This document shows positions 23,051 to 36,746 of a stretch of 64,000 nt of DNA, piece by piece. Origin of the DNA: Sweltsa coloradensis. Taxonomy: Eukaryota > Arthropoda > Insecta > Plecoptera > Chloroperlidae. The notes under the pieces were generated by a model, which was given only the letters and a program-made list of their open reading frames with translations, had not been told where the DNA came from and searched no databases. Every line of letters begins with the position of its first letter. The first letter of the stretch is position 1. The stretch is from contig JAMZAV010005065.1 in assembly GCA_024449915.1 (NCBI GenBank), forward strand, positions 25,895 through 89,894, written 5' to 3'. The position numbers and the translations under genes were made by a program.

Positions 23051-24504
23051 AAACCCCACTCACCCGACATAGTTGGAACTGAGTTAGTGATGATTATTTA
23101 TTATTAATTATGTTATTATTAAATTGTGTGTCGTTATCTTAGCCTACTGTTACTAGGTAGGCAACTTCTAGTTTTTCTGCACGAATCATAAAAAAAAAAG
23201 GTTGTTTAAACCTTAACCAGAGAAATCCTAGGGTTGTGATGTGATGTCCTTTATAAAAGATATGGAAAAAGATTAAAGGAATGCCAACGCTTGTAATCTT
23301 CCAAGATACGAATTATTGCAATGTAGCAACGTTTTCTATTGATCGTTATGGATTTGTTGGGGCGGAGTCCCTCAACCGATAAAATCAAGTCCCCGTCGGA
23401 TAATACTTGTCACTCTGTGACTTAGTGGGACTCAAGACTACCAACCAAGTCATATTTGGCTGCAGGTGTGACATAGAATTAGTGGATTTTGAACTCACCT
23501 CGACTCAAAACGCGTGGGCTCAAGACTTGACGCCCCTGTATACAGTCACCAGCAGTGCTATTCTGTAAGGATAACGTGAATGTCCGCTATCGTTTAACAA
23601 AATCGTTGTTGTGCTTGTTTACCATTATTGTAAATTCTAGACTTAAGAGTTTTAAGAACAAAAGCCATAACGAAATCAAGTACGTAGGCAGTGATATTGG
23701 CATGGATATCATAGCCCGGTAGCCTATATAGGATAGGCTACTACCTACTTTGATGTTGTTTGCGTTGATATACTTACGCTTGATGACGAGGATTCAAAAG
23801 TATCGCTATAAATGCTTGTTTAAATTATGGGTTTCAACGGTCAATAGTAGATGTAAAACAAATATAACTGCCTAGGCGAACTTGATTTCGTTACTACTTT
23901 CTGTTTGATTCGCTAACGCCAGAATTTACATTGGTAATTACGATAAATGAGGCAAAACAATGATTTGTTCTACGATAGCGACATTCACGTTATCCTTACA
24001 GATAGGGAATGTCCTAAAATTTTTTTTGACCATATATTCGTACGTTGTTCTAAAAAAAAAGATTCCCCAAAAATCCTTCGAAAAGATGTTTTTTTTACTT
24101 GGTTTTATGAGGGTGTGATATTCGTGTTTAATTCCGAGGCGTAAACAGTCGTAGCTGACTGACATCATGGTGACGTCACATAGAAGTATCGTTCGTCAGT
24201 CTGCGGTAGGGGGTTTCACCGCCTGTGCAGAAGTTCATTAGGTTCCTTGATTCCATTCCTAGCAAAGGGCAGGGGGCCCAAGGTCTTGGTTACCATGGAA
24301 ACCAAGTCGATAAAGAAGTTCCCCGATCCCAGCGCGCGCAGCGGAGATCTATTAAAACTATTACTTTGTCTGACGTTCACGCAATGTACGGAGCGTTTTA
24401 GATCCCGGCTTCGCCACTGACCAATTTAAAACTTCATAAATACGCCAAAAATCGTTAGTTTTAAAATAAATTTATATGTGTGAGTATTTCTTATTATATT
24501 TTAC

Positions 24505-25723
24505 TGGATGATCGTAGCGAGCGAAGCACGATTCCATTTCACTATATCCCTGGAGAAAAAAATCCGGAATGTTTTATCTTTTTTTTTTTTCCTGTACCGG
24601 TTATGTAATTTTTGTTTGTTTTGTTAAGAGGACATGTGACCATTTTGGGGCTGTTAGCAAATAGGCGTGTTCGCTTCGGCTAAGATGCATCCGACGTATA
24701 TCCAACTTTGCAAAGTTGTCCAATAAAGCATACATAGACAGCCCTGGTGGTCCATAGATTTTCGAAATTTTGACTTATTCATCAGAAAAAAAATTACGAA
24801 TATGGTCAATTTTGGAGTTTTTAACAAAATCAAAATTTCGTGAAAACTAATTTAAATTTAATTTTTATAGTGTGTATTTTAAAACAAAATTTTAAAATGT
24901 TGTTACTGTAGAGCGCCTACAATTCCACATTTTGTGACATTTGTTTCACAATTTCAGACCCTTTGGTGGTCAGTTGGCGAGCGAACCAGCAATTTCCTAA
25001 AACGCATGTCCCTATACTCTCGTTGAACACGAAGGACCGGCTAAAAGCCGATACTTCCAATTACAATGAAATTTTATGGAGTCCTTCGAATCTCTGAACT
25101 TGAGACCTGCCACGTTTTTGTGAGCGCAGAGTTGAAAATTATTTCTCATTAATTGCAACTTTCCGATTTTTTTCGAATTTAAAAAAAATGTCTTCAGCTT
25201 ATAACACCTACATGCTTTTATCCGTTTTTAAATATTTTTTCACATAACTTAGTTTTATGAATCTAAGTATTCGTTTAAAATTTGAGCACAATCGACAAAA
25301 CTATTTCTTATGAAAATCGAAATTTTTTTCTTTTTTTTTCTTTTAAACAATTCTTTGATCTTTATAACACACTACCCTACACATTGCTTTATATATTCTA
25401 ATTGGAGAATGATTTTTTCACAGAACCTTAATTTTTATGAATACGGCCCTATATACATTCGGGTAAATATTGTACGCATCGATAAATATTTCTCATGAAT
25501 TTCAAAATTAACAACTTTTTCCATTTTTTAAAATTACGATTATGCCTAATTAAAAAAAATTAAAAAATTTAAGGTAATTTTTTATTTTATTTAATATAAT
25601 TTAAAAAAAAATTCACTAAGTAATGATTTTTTCACAGAACAACTGAAAACCGCATGAACAATGGCAAGCTCAATGCACCATGACGTCATCCAACAACGCG
25701 GCGGGACTTAAGCATTTTCCTAG
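24505..25723 (+). mobile_element. HINE-like family A element (duplication copy 1)
   Basis: Starts GGATGATCGTAGCGAGCGAA and ends GCGGGACTTAAGCATTTTCC, then CTAG (25720-25723). It contains two to three diverged internal monomers ('ctgaacttgagacctgccac', 'aattttatggagtccttcga'). It is colinear with 40120-41274. Confidence 0.65.
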
Positions 25724-26322
25724 TGTTAATTTACAAATTAAGTCGCATACTAAGATGAGGAGCATATCCCTATTGCCACTGCGGGTCCCTAAGAATGATA
25801 TAGGCCTACACACGACACATACACACAAAATAAAAGAAAGTGAAAAAATTTCAGGCAGTGAAAATTGGTCCGCAGCCTTGTTGAAAATGTTTAGTTAGGC
25901 CCTACCAGTGAATTGAAAATTTTCAACATTTAGGCTAATCACTAGGACCTAGGTAGCCTAGTAAAAAATAAAAACAGTAAAAGAAATAATAAAATAATAA
26001 TATTTCAACTTTAAAATTTTAAGCCACTGTTTGTGGCCTATCCAGGCCCTATTATTAATACATAAAAATATAAATAATAAATGTGCCTGGCAGGTCCGGC
26101 CTACGCCCAAATAAGTAGGCCTCTCCGGGTCATCATGTTTGCATACTTCAACCCTACTACATCACGCTGCCAACACGCTGCAATGTAGGCCAGACCTACT
26201 ACCAAATTTGAAATGTGTCATGATCTAGCAGTGTTAACGATAGATATTAGTAGGTAGGAGGCTAGGCCTACATTTACTGAAGCTAGGCCTATTAGGTAGT
26301 ACTATAGTTCCAGTTTTCTCAC

Positions 26323-26482
26323 CAGCAAAGCACACCGTGCAATGCAAATCCAATGACTGCAACTGGATATAGACAAATAGGAGCCCATGTGCATAATATA
26401 GCCACCACACCGGTCCTGGCCCACTTCGCGCTGTGACTCCTGCCCCTCCATCTATTTCAACTCCCATTGTATTGCCCAAGTA
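26323..26482 (-). pseudogene. SCAP: SCAP start-codon exon, damaged duplicate
   Basis: Same exon as 41852-42015, with the ATG at 26451-26449 and the same CTG/GTGAGA donor. The span from ATG to donor is 129 nt instead of 134, with several internal indels, so the frame is lost within about ten codons. The N-terminal transmembrane block is recognisable only by nucleotide match and pieces such as YYAHG and SLDLHCTVC in a wrong frame. It is either a misread second version of the same exon or a true but dead duplicate; I favour the former. Confidence 0.75.
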
Positions 26483-26835
26483 CTGGAACAACACAAACAA
26501 TACTAATATGTGAACTTGTCCGTGTTTTGATTAAGCATTTATAATAGCCTATGTAAACAGATTGATGGCCTAGGGGCTAGCTCCTCGTCTCTCATGTTCA
26601 CCAGACCCTTCAACGTCATCTCCCACCGCATACCATCCTCGTTGAAGGAACGGTTGACTGGGACCCATTGGCGACAATTTTCTAATCAAAACTTTTGAAA
26701 TGTTGTGATCTTATTTTTATTACTGACTATAATGGCCGATGTACGATTGCCTGGTTGTTGTTCCCCGCTTTGTAAATCAGATTTTTGAACTGAATAGGAT
26801 GGCCTAGACATTAAATAACCCATAAATAAAATAAC

Positions 26836-27390
26836 GGTACTTGTTCATTAACGACACCGCCCTCAATTTTTTGTGTTAATTGATCCACCCCCCCCCATCG
26901 TCCGTTTTTTACATATTTCTGTTTACAATAAATAATTACACAACTTAGCCGAGGAGTAAATTTGACTCAAACAGTGAACTTGACTCGACTTGTTAACGTG
27001 CTCATGCGGTACGGTACATTGGAAACGCGTGAGGCCTACAATGAAGAGCAGTCGTCTCGTGCAGCTGACATTGAGTTCACAGGGACACCAAATGAACCTT
27101 CAGAACCTTTATGACAGTGGCTATTTTAACGAAAGTACTATTTGCGCATTGAAAGTCCTTAATATTAAATCTGCGACGTAAAAGGTTTTGTAGTGTGATT
27201 CACTCCTGGCGCAAAGGTTGTTAGCCGGTAAAGGATGTTTTCGAGTCTTTGTTCGAAATAATTGTGTTTTCCATGCAGTCCCGAAAACTCAGGTTTAGTA
27301 GATGTAGTAGAATTATGATTGTCTAATGCAAATGTTTTTTACGAATTTTTACATTTTTTGGGAGGTGGGTCCCGTTAATGAACAAGTCCC
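26836..27390 (-). mobile_element. T-family hAT-type element, reverse orientation (duplication copy 1)
   Basis: Same family as 3212 but inverted. Ends GGTACTTGTTCATTAACG and CCCGTTAATGAACAAGTCCC. The flanks are corrupted here; the paired copy at 42377-42916 has a perfect AAAATAAC duplication. Confidence 0.75.
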
Positions 27391-27458
27391 AAAACTAATC
27401 GTGATTAAACGTGTAAAAAGTAGGGTTACCGTAACGTTAAGACTATGATGCACCACAC

Positions 27459-28378
27459 ATGCGTCGGACTGGGTCGAAAAGGCCCCCGGGTTGTTTCGCT
27501 GGCATGTAGTAATGTCCGCATGAGGTCGCGTAGGTACAGCCAGTTTGGTCCTGGGGCGAAGCCCCATCCGCCCGGAGCATTTTCCCAAAGGCGAAATTTT
27601 TTTTTGGGTCGTTGCCTAATATTTTTGGGCCTAACAACGCTATTTTAAGGACCGACAAACGAAAAGAATAAAGAAAAAAACGATTAACAGCCCAACTAAG
27701 TAACTCTACCCGGCTCGCAATTCAAATCTCGCGAAAATTATATTGGGAAGCCTTACAAACCAATAATTAGACTCGTCAATACCAAATTGACCTCTGCGCA
27801 AAATGCGACTTGGGGGATGAGTGTATACTGGACATTTTTGATTGAATCATTCAATAACTTTGCAATAATAATGTGTAGCGTAAGCTGTAACCTGTAATGA
27901 GACAATTTCACGGTAGGTAGCTACTTCGCTACATCGCGTCCTCCGCGCCGCTGTCTCCCCCCCCCAACACCCCCAACCAAACTTCTCATCCCCTTTGCTG
28001 GTTGAACTGGCAAACCAAACCAAAATAACTTGCAATCACATCGACATTTCTTCTCGTAGCGCGGTCGCGGAGAAGTCAATTAGCTATACATTGACAGTCA
28101 CTAGTTTCCTACTGAAAACTGAAAAGTGAGAACAATGAACAACCATTCTCCTTTTGAAGAGCTGTCTAAGGCACCCCGATGAGTCTTCGTTAATATTATT
28201 ATAAGTATTTTTGTTCGTCAACTCTTTTTCTCAGCTAACAAATGTACAATCATAATATAGATTTTGTCTGAAACTGAAAGTGTATTGTGTACCAGATGTT
28301 CCACAGGGCCCGGAAATGGTCAAAAGCCCGGGGTGCGATCGCACCCCAGCACCTCCACCCTGGCCAGTCCGCGCCTGC
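27459..28378. mobile_element. hAT-type element with CAGGCGCGGACTGG termini (copy 1, corrupted)
   Basis: Matches 42974-43846 end to end. Here the left terminus reads ATGCGTCGGACTGGG and both 8-bp flanks are damaged (caccacac / caaaacaa). Confidence 0.65.
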
Positions 28379-28939
28379 AAAACAATAGCCAGTGTCAAAA
28401 GAAAGTAAGACAGAACAAATTAAATACATAATGCTATTTTATTTTATTTTGCATATTCCTCATACAGCATAGGCTACGTAGAGGCATAGCCCCTGTCAGC
28501 AATCATCTTGATAAAAAGTGACTGATTGGTTTCTGGTAATGTAGCCTACGAAACGTTGTCGACGGAACGGGAAGCTTATTGGAGAGTGCACGTGTCGTAA
28601 GTTTAACATTAAATTAAACTTTACTTCCCGTTAGGGGTTATGCTTTTCCTTACCAAGACCGTTTATCAAGACAGGGAGTGCAGAGGCGAGCATATAAAAC
28701 TATATTTAGAAATTTAAGATTAGCATTTATGCTGTTTCTTTCAATAATCTTTGGTTGTAGTCCCTTAGAAATTGCTTATTTGGTTGTTTATGGTAACAAG
28801 AAATCCGATATCCTGGATTTGGTTAGTAATGTTTCAGTGGCCTGTCATAATGAATTACTCCTTTTCATTGGTCGTCGTATAAACACAAACGTCTGATTGG
28901 TCCGTCGCTAGAAATTTGTTTTTGTTATAACAAGTTCTT

Positions 28940-29300
28940 AATGGTCAGTTCACATAAAGTCGTAGTCGTAGTCGGAGTCCTAGTCCTAGTCGTAAGAAGC
29001 AGATGAAACATATGAAACACATGTTATTGTTTTCACAATGACACGGTCACAAGTTTAGTTTTTTATGTTTAGTCCGATAGCGTCGTTGTCATAACAAAGC
29101 TGAAAAATAGTGTGCATCTTTCTTTCTTTGACTAAACACAAATTCTTACGACTAGCGAATCAGAGATCGAACATCACTTGCAAAAACAAAGCAAACCACA
29201 AAACCACAAACCATGACGGACTACTAAACCTTACGACTAGGACTAAACCATACGACTACGACTAAACCTTGACGACTTTATATGAACTGGGCAATAAGAC
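28940..29300. mobile_element. Inverted-repeat element with TAGTCG units (copy 1)
   Basis: Left 'cagttcacataaagtcgtag' with iterated GTAGTC(C/G) is the inverse of right 'gactaggactaaaccatacg', then CGACTTTATATGAACTGG. Paired with 44401-44728. Confidence 0.6.
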
Positions 29301-29394
29301 TAAAACGCAAACAATTTAAACACGTATGTTCCTATCCCCTTAGAACTAAACAATTAGTGTGAGCGCGGCCTTAGCTAACGCCTAAAAACCCGCC

Positions 29395-29810
29395 CTAAAT
29401 CCAAAGTAGTGTATGCCTAGGCCTTGCACTAGGCGGTATTACACCTCAAGCTAGGGGCACAAGGCTACCGCCTAGACTACTCCTTTTTAATGGGTCATAT
29501 CACTGGACAAATCATAAGAAAGAAATGTGATGACTAATGCCTGGGATAAAGATCTAGGGCTGGCCTAGCCTTAGCCCCTAGTAAGGGTAGGGCCTAGCCT
29601 ATATGGCCTGTCACCTGACAAAAGGCCTAGGACTATCAAGATTTTTGATGGATTGAAACTCTTAGACAGCCACCAGTAGGCAGGTAATTACTAAGAATGA
29701 CCTAAGGCAAGACAGATCTGAAAGACTAGGGCTAGGCCTAGGTCTAAGCCTTGATTTTTAAGGCGAAGGCCTATGGGCCTAGCGCCTAAGGAAACTCCCA
29801 CATGTTGAAA
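29395..29810. repeat. AGGCCTA-rich low-complexity stretch
   Basis: Dense TAGGCCTA, CCTAGGC and GCCTAGGG words; also at 5340-5960 and 44815-45220. No gene. The 77-codon minus frame at 29814-30047 (identical at 45234-45467) is the only intact frame nearby; it has no recognisable product and no splice support. Confidence 0.6.
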
Positions 29811-30268
29811 GTATTACACATTTTCTTGCAAATAAAATACATTTCGCCTATGGAGAAATGGATTCATTAATGTTCCGGAGATTACAAAACTCACATCGGT
29901 TAGGCTAGGCCTAGGCCTAATACACTCATGTTGATGAAGGAAATGAAACAAAATATGCATTGCCTGTCTGTAATTAGTGATCAAATGTAGCCTACACAAC
30001 AATGACTCATGTGAAATAACGCTAGCCGAATCTCGGTAGTAAACCATGCTATGCGCAGCTAGCTCAGGATGTTTACGTTGGGAACATGTAATATATTACG
30101 ACGTTTGACTACTCGATACATCGCTTGTTATCGCTAGCGCATGCGCATCCAAGGGAATTTGCCCGGGCTATTCAACCTCATTCTCATAATATTCGTAGAA
30201 TTTTTCCATATTAAATTCTAATGATTAAAAGGATTTTTGGAATGGTTCAAAAATCCAATTGTGTATAA

Positions 30269-31050
30269 CTAGGCCACTTCGCGAACGCTTTTTCCAGTCG
30301 CGTTGATGGATGAGCTTTTTTGGAATATTTCTGTCCAATGATTACGTTTTAAAGTGGAATCTTCTTACTTTTTCTATAGTACTATGATATGTAACTTTGT
30401 GAATTATACACCTGTAAAAGGCTTAATTCAACAAAACCTTCAATTTCTATGAATTTTGACCTACCTTTTTTCACTTTTTCTTTCAAGAGGACAGCTATAT
30501 CACCTAATCTTATGTCAATGTAAATAGGAACGTTGTAGGGACCCCACCCACCCGTTTGGTCAGATCGGCCCAAATACCACGAAAATATCGTATTAAAAAA
30601 CCGGGGGAAAAATCGTAAAAGTAACGATTTCTATAAGAAGTATTATTTTCAAATGTCTCTAAAAATCATACATAACATATAATTTCAGTGATTTTAGACG
30701 TTCCGCATAAAGTTTCATCAATATCGGAGTAGACCGTTTTGCCACAATATCACGAAATATCTCATAAAAATTGGAAAAAATCGTAAAAGTACTATATCAT
30801 GAAAAAAAATATTTGATCGATTGTACAAAAAACGTGGGCAAGTCTAAGTTCAAGAGATTTCGAAGGTCCCCCTCAATTTTCATCAAGATCGCATAATGCC
30901 CGTTTGCCTGGAAGGAGGAGCGAACAAACAGACGAAAAAAACTCAACAAAAACAAACACCCCGAGCTATTTTTCTTGAGAAACGTAAGATTAAAACAACA
31001 AAAAAACACAAAGATCAAATATTGAAGTCTTCGGCTGTAGCTCTACCATC
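30269..31050 (-). mobile_element. HINE-like family A element (subfamily GAAGACTTC; copy 1)
   Basis: The left end is CTAGGCCACTTCGCGAACGC, then GTCGCGTTGATGGATGAGC. The right end, 'attgaagtcttcggctgtag', is corrupted. It holds three internal monomers. Colinear with 45690-46442. A further isolated 3' end (CTAGAAAGCTTCGCAAACGC) is at about 31182-31235. Confidence 0.6.
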
Positions 31051-31327
31051 AAACGCCGGTCGAGCAGGTGTAAGATACGAGAGGCCTAATGATATTTGGG
31101 ATATAATTACGCGTAATAACATAATCCAATAACAACACATAGAACACATTGGCTTGGCCTAAGTTCCATATTTCCTCACTAGAAAGCTTCGCAAACGCTT
31201 TTTTAATCGCGTTGATGGATGAACTTTTTAATTTATAAAATGTTATATTAATTTAAAATAATGAAAAACATATAAAACAATGCCCCTACAAAGCAATCAT
31301 TAGGTATGTTGATCTTTGATTGTTTGT

Positions 31328-31634
31328 CTAGGAAAGCCAAGTTCGTTGTTAGACGAGTGAGAGAGCCCGTGTTTTGAGTACCTGAAATTAATTGGCTTTA
31401 AGTTAGGTAATTATACATTGTGGTTAATAATAAGGGATTTTAAGTTTTTAAGTTTAAAGGCAACGTCCCATCTGTCGGCCATAATGCGCGCATCTTTAGC
31501 CAATTATAGCTAGGGCTGTCTAAGGTTAGGGGGAAGAAAAGTAATGTGTGTGTAATGTTGTGTTTGTAATGTGGTTGGACTCAACACATGCTCTACTTCA
31601 CATCGTCTAACAACGACTTTGGCGTTTCCCTTAG
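31328..31634. mobile_element. CTAGGGAAACGCC foldback family B (copy 1)
   Basis: Ends 'ctaggaaagccaagttcgtt' and 'aacgactttggcgtttccct' are inverted repeats; colinear with 46729-47029. Confidence 0.6.
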
Positions 31635-31779
31635 TATACTCTTTATACAAACATTTGTGGTCGACAGACCCTGTTGAACAGATAGGCCTACAACCCCAGG
31701 CTAAATGGAACGGGGCGGTGTAATGACACCTTAGAACATTACTTCCTCCAGCGTCAATGTATAAAAATTAAAGACGTTC

Positions 31780-32165
31780 CGTCTGGGTTCGGGGTAGAAT
31801 TGGCCCAGAGCATAGCTCTGCTAATCGTAAAAGCGATTCAAGAGAAAAGGTCCCACCTCGCAAACATCACTAATAGGGGAAGTATATTAAATACTCCCCA
31901 AAACCAGAGGGCGGAGCTCTGGCATCGTCGTCGGGGACACCTCCACCTTCCCCTGACGACCTCCCCTGACGACGGTGATTCGAATGACACAACGAACGAT
32001 GACAAGACAATTACGACACCACGACGTGAGAAATCCCCCTCCTTCCCCTTACCCATGGCTGGTTCTTGTACCAAGCATGGGCCGCTCCTCCCCGATCCCT
32101 AAGCTAGAGTCGTGCAATTATGAACCTCAACGTTGACCTCGTCCTTAATCCAATAAAACCCCCAA
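31780..32165 (+). repeat. SINE-like family S copy (duplication copy 1)
   Basis: GTCTGGGTTCGGGGTAGAAT start and 'cctcgtccttaatccaataa' end. A diverged reverse copy follows at about 32220-32560. Frames at 31800-32102 are repeat shadows. Confidence 0.6.
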
Positions 32166-33070
32166 AAAATAAAATATGTAGGCCTAGGCCGAACAAGAAA
32201 GTGTTTATAATTTTTTGGTTTCAGGTGCGTCAACCGTTTTGTCGTAGTCCCTATTAATGAAGAAAGGCTGGTCCCATACGTCCCCCCCGTTATTTACGTT
32301 TCGGATTTAAGGGTGCGACAACCAGCTATGTCAAAAATCACCACTCTTGCCTAGAGGATATAGGGAGAAAAAATCATGCTGGTGCTGGTCAGAGAAAATC
32401 CAAGGGTAAAGGTGAAAGAAAGGGAGGGTTCTCGGCGTCGTGCTCGTCGTCGTTGGGGAAGGTTCGTCAGAGAATTTGGGGGGGTCCCCGACAACGACTG
32501 CAGAGCTTCGCTATTCTAGTTTTCGGAAAGTAATATACCTACCCTACTTACCATCTGATGTTTGCAGATAAACACATACGAGTCGCACTGTTTCTTGTAG
32601 TAGATCATCACCAGCCCAAACGAAGTGTAAAAATAGTATCCTTGATATCCAGCATGGCCCAGCATCATTTACAGAATGGACGAAGAAATGAAAACAAAAT
32701 AATAATCAACATTTACTTGGTTCATCTGATTCGCAAAAAACATTTCACAGGCTGGTTCTATTTTACTAATGGGTATTGTTAACATTTGCAATCTAGTTAA
32801 TTTTTTTCACATTTTTCTTTCTTGTTAGCTTAAATCCAACAGATATTGCTTCATTTTGGTAGGGCATTCTCAGTTAACCTGGTCACGGATTTTGTTTAGT
32901 GAATTTCAGCTCAATCTATTTGGCCGTTCGCCGTATGAGCCCGGGACAGAAGACAGACAGAACATTGGACAATGCTCACGGCCAAGGCCCCCGATCGAGT
33001 ATATCGTTATAAAAAAAAGACTAAGTGTCGCGCGCTCACATCGTCTAACAAGTGCTGGTTAGAAGGTATA

Positions 33071-33280
33071 CACTAGTGATAAACCTGCCAAAGTTCCGTT
33101 GTCAGCGAGTGGAGTGAGCCAAGTGTTGAGTACCCGGGAACATCCCCTTTTCCTCCCCTATACCTAAGGCTGGATCTAGCCCAAGTATGGCCCATGGGGA
33201 ATGATACCGAGTTACTGGTCAACACATGGGTGCTCACTCACTCGTTTAACAACACTTTTGGCGTTTCCCTATTTTTTTTA
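33071..33280. mobile_element. Family B foldback (copy 1, corrupted)
   Basis: Same element as 48420-48604 with indels at the left end ('ctagtgataaacctgcc'). Confidence 0.6.
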
Positions 33281-33399
33281 AATTGAGACATTTTAAATGG
33301 CGAATCGGTGTTCAAAAAGTATTAGCGTAAAACATTAACAATTTCCAAGCTGAAACAAAATCACCTAATTTTTATTTCCCATTTCACAAAGAGACCTAA

Positions 33400-34740
33400 G
33401 CCCTCAAAAATAATATGTGGATGTAAATTATATAAAAAAGTGCGAACTAACGGGCATCGACCCCAACCCCTCCGCGCAGATTTTTGTCCGCGCTAGCGCT
33501 ACTACTACAAATGCATCGGGGATACTTTAAAAAATCACATTTTTATTATTGTAGGATTAAATCGCAATAGATCTGAGCTTATTTTGTTAACAGTTCTCAG
33601 TATACCTCGTACCGGATGTCTGTTTTAAAATTTCAGCGAAATCTGTTCAGGCGGTTCGGCCGATTTTCGACGTACAGACAGACAGAATCACAGAATGGAG
33701 CGCGTCGAGTTAAATGAGACAGCTGCAGTCGCGCCGCTCCCTCGTTTGAATTACAATCTCCTGTGAATTTTTCATACAAGGCTTATAGAAGATCGAACAG
33801 CATCTATATTTCGTGCTATTTGGGCGGATTCTGACCAACGGGTGGGGCTACAAACGTTTCATATTTTCACATGACATTTAAGGTAAGGGACAAAGTAAGG
33901 GCAAATGGTAAGTGTTAAGGGGGGGATAAGGGTGAAAAGAAAAATTGAAAAAGTTACCTAGAAAATCTATAGAAATAAGGTTATAATATTTACACCAAGT
34001 CGAAAACTCAAATTAAAACGTTTCTATATATTCTGGCTAACTTTCTTTAACTGTTCTTTCAAACGTTAATACATCACACATTAACCGTTAATGTGCATGT
34101 GAATATGAACGTGTAACCCCACCCGTTTGGGTCATCATCGGCCCATAGTCCCGAAATATTCGCACTAAAAATCGAAAAAAATCGTAAAAGTACGATATTC
34201 CCATGAGAAATATTTCTTCGATTTGTACCCAAAAAACGTAGCAAGTCTAAGTTCAGAGATTTCGAAGGTCCCCTCAAATATTTCATCAAGATCGCATATG
34301 CCGGTTGCCCGGTAAGAGAAGCAAACAAACAGACGAAAAAAAACACACCCTAGCTAAATTTTTTTGGGGGTCGGTAAAATTGAAGTCTTCGCTTCGCTCA
34401 TACCAAACAATCTTTTTTTAATACAATCAAATTTTGGATTTTTTTTCAAATTTGATGTCAATTTAAATCCAAAATCACATTTTAATTCCTGAAAGATCAG
34501 AAAATTTAAAAATAAGAAAACTTCAATTTCTTTAAAAAAATCAGCGAAAGCTTCACATTTGATAAGGTAGAATAGCAAAATGTTGGGTCACCAGACTCCG
34601 TGCCCGTATGCCCCTATAGAAGGGATAATAATGTTTAAAATAGTTATTGGATGAGCGAAGCGGGAAGACTTCAATTTCGACACCGAGTCCCCCAAAAAAT
34701 TTAGCTCGGGTGTTTTATTTTTCTTTTTTTTTTTTTTTTT
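33400..34740. repeat. Family A and B body fragments up to the duplication joint
   Basis: 33540-33760 is a family B body ending 'cgctccctcgtttga'. 34080-34405 is a family A fragment in minus direction, ending TCTTCGCTTCGCTCATACC. 34650-34740 starts a plus-direction family A copy that is cut in a poly-T run at about 34740, where copy 2 begins. Confidence 0.5.
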
Positions 34741-36669
34741 TGTCGGTTTCAGTTCGGTTCTATCAATATATGAATAAAAATGTTAATTTATGGATTACTG
34801 AGACACTTGACAACTGAACAGGTCTGTGTAAAAACATACAAATATCTACAAAATTGGCAAATAATAGAAGTCATTACGTGTATTACTTGATTATGAATGA
34901 TAACACAAAATATTTACGTAACAGGACTAAAATATCTATAAAAGTCCAGCGCCGTTGCTGCATCGTGTGTTAGCCCATAAGCGTAATGAGTGCAAGAGAG
35001 ATAGCTGCGGGGTGATGTAATTTGTCATAGCCAAGACCGGCTGGCTGAGAGGCGGGCCGGGGCGTGCGCACATCGATGCGCGTACGATCCACTTCACAGC
35101 TGACTGTTCCGGGGGGGGGGCGGGGAAGGTCGACTGAGAGGTGAGAGGGGACATGCGCCGAACCAAGTGCGTGCTCGATCCACCTGGACCGGCTGACTGT
35201 TCAAGTTGAAAGCCTTCTACTGGCGAGAAGTCGTGACTTGCGCGCGCGATTCAAATACCCGGAACCGAACCGAAGTCGGTTCCAAATTGTCGGACCCGAA
35301 ATTTCGGGTACCCGCACACCCCTAGTTTTGAGTGCAAATTCTAGAGAAACAAAACATAATGCTAAAATTGGTTAATAACGGGAATGTGCACTGGATTTTT
35401 TCGCGTTCGATTGGGAACTGCATTGACAGGCGCACTGTTTCACACTGGGCAAGTGCTTTGACGTATTTGCAGTTTTGCACTACTCGAGCTCGCACCGAAT
35501 GCATGCCAATCGAAGTAACTTCAAGAGAAATTAATTCAAATTGTCCAACTAAGACCTTGTCAGTAGGCTAACAAACAGAAGAAAAGAATTGAATCTAACC
35601 TGTGAACCAACGAGGAGGCAGCCCATCAGGAGCAGCAGTGTTGTTCCACAGACCTTGTTGAGATGAGTTGCCAGGAGACCAAAGTCTCTGCGGCACATTC
35701 CCAGGCAGCGGCAGGTTCAGTAGTGGATAGCTACACATAGGGACATAGTGCATTAGTACCAGGATTAGGGGGGGGGGGGGGACGCTTTTAAAATGTAATT
35801 GTGTAAACGTTTAAATGCAAAGATTAAACGCAATTACGCTCAATTGGCTTTTTTGTGATGGCCTAAAAACATTTGGATCGGATTTTTTAGACAAGGGAGC
35901 ACACTCACAGTGACCGAGTCTTACAAGTTACAATGGGTCACAAACAGGTCTTCATCTCTAGTTCATCTGTATGTAACTTTGTCTAGGCTGTAATTTTTCA
36001 AAGAATGGTTGAACATCTAAACTGATTACGCGGAAATTTAAGAAAACACATTTGAGACAAGTTTTGTGGGCGCTATTTACATTTTCAGCAAAATCCGCTG
36101 TGACTTAAAAAAATCACATGAAACAATAGGCCCTAACTGTGAAAAAATTGAACTAGTGACAAAGACAGTAGCCTAAGTTTTAAATCATTAGTGGAAAAAT
36201 TGGAAAGTGATTCTACAAAGGGAGGAAAGACCGTAACTGGAACTTGGAATATACCTAATGGGAAAAAGAAAGATGTTGGGAGGAGGTCATTTCTCAACAG
36301 AACAATGTGGAATGGAATAAATTGCCAGCTGCAGCTGTTGAGGAATCCAAAGTGAAAAGTTTTAGAAAATGTTTGGAGGAGTTAGATAGAATAACATAGG
36401 CCTATGATGTAAATATTGTAATATTTTTGATACCAGTAGGCCCTACTAATCAAAATTTATTTTATTTTTCAACAAGAATGTTTACTTTGACATCATGCTT
36501 GTAGAAGAAAGACCACAAAACACGACGGTACTTTTTGTTTTTGTCTCAACACTATAACTTCGGCTACAGAGATAGTTCTATACCGCGCTTGTCAAATATT
36601 TGTCCGTCTGCAAGGACGTGAAGAGTGCGCAATGTTTACGTCTTGATTAGTGGCTGCGCGCGCATCCAC

Positions 36670-36715
<46 letters not shown>

Positions 36716-36746
36716 GATTCATAGCAGTTGTCCTAATACCTAATAT

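Larger units (their letters stand above)
18950..34740 (+). repeat. Copy 1 of a ~15.5 kb direct tandem duplication (indel-rich version)
   Basis: Order and orientation of every block match 34741-49995. Paired anchors are T element 21086/36803, SCAP start codon 26451/41985, CACATGTTGAAAGTATTACA 29808/45226, and CTAG foldback 33071/48420. The offset shrinks from about 15.79 kb to 15.27 kb because copy 1 carries many extra single bases. Copy 1 breaks the RT frame, the SCAP frame and two TSDs that copy 2 keeps. About 29805-30180 is nearly identical to 45225-45600. Confidence 0.9.

Noticed and set aside
29814..30047. A 77-codon minus-strand frame present identically at 45234-45467, which could be read as a conserved gene
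   Set aside because: Identity comes from the duplication, not from selection. No homology, splice or regulatory support.
33440..33480. GGGTTCGATGCCCG-like sequence (clearer at 48770-48800 minus), as a tRNA
   Set aside because: Only the T-arm region is tRNA-like; the rest does not fold. It may be a SINE or repeat relic.
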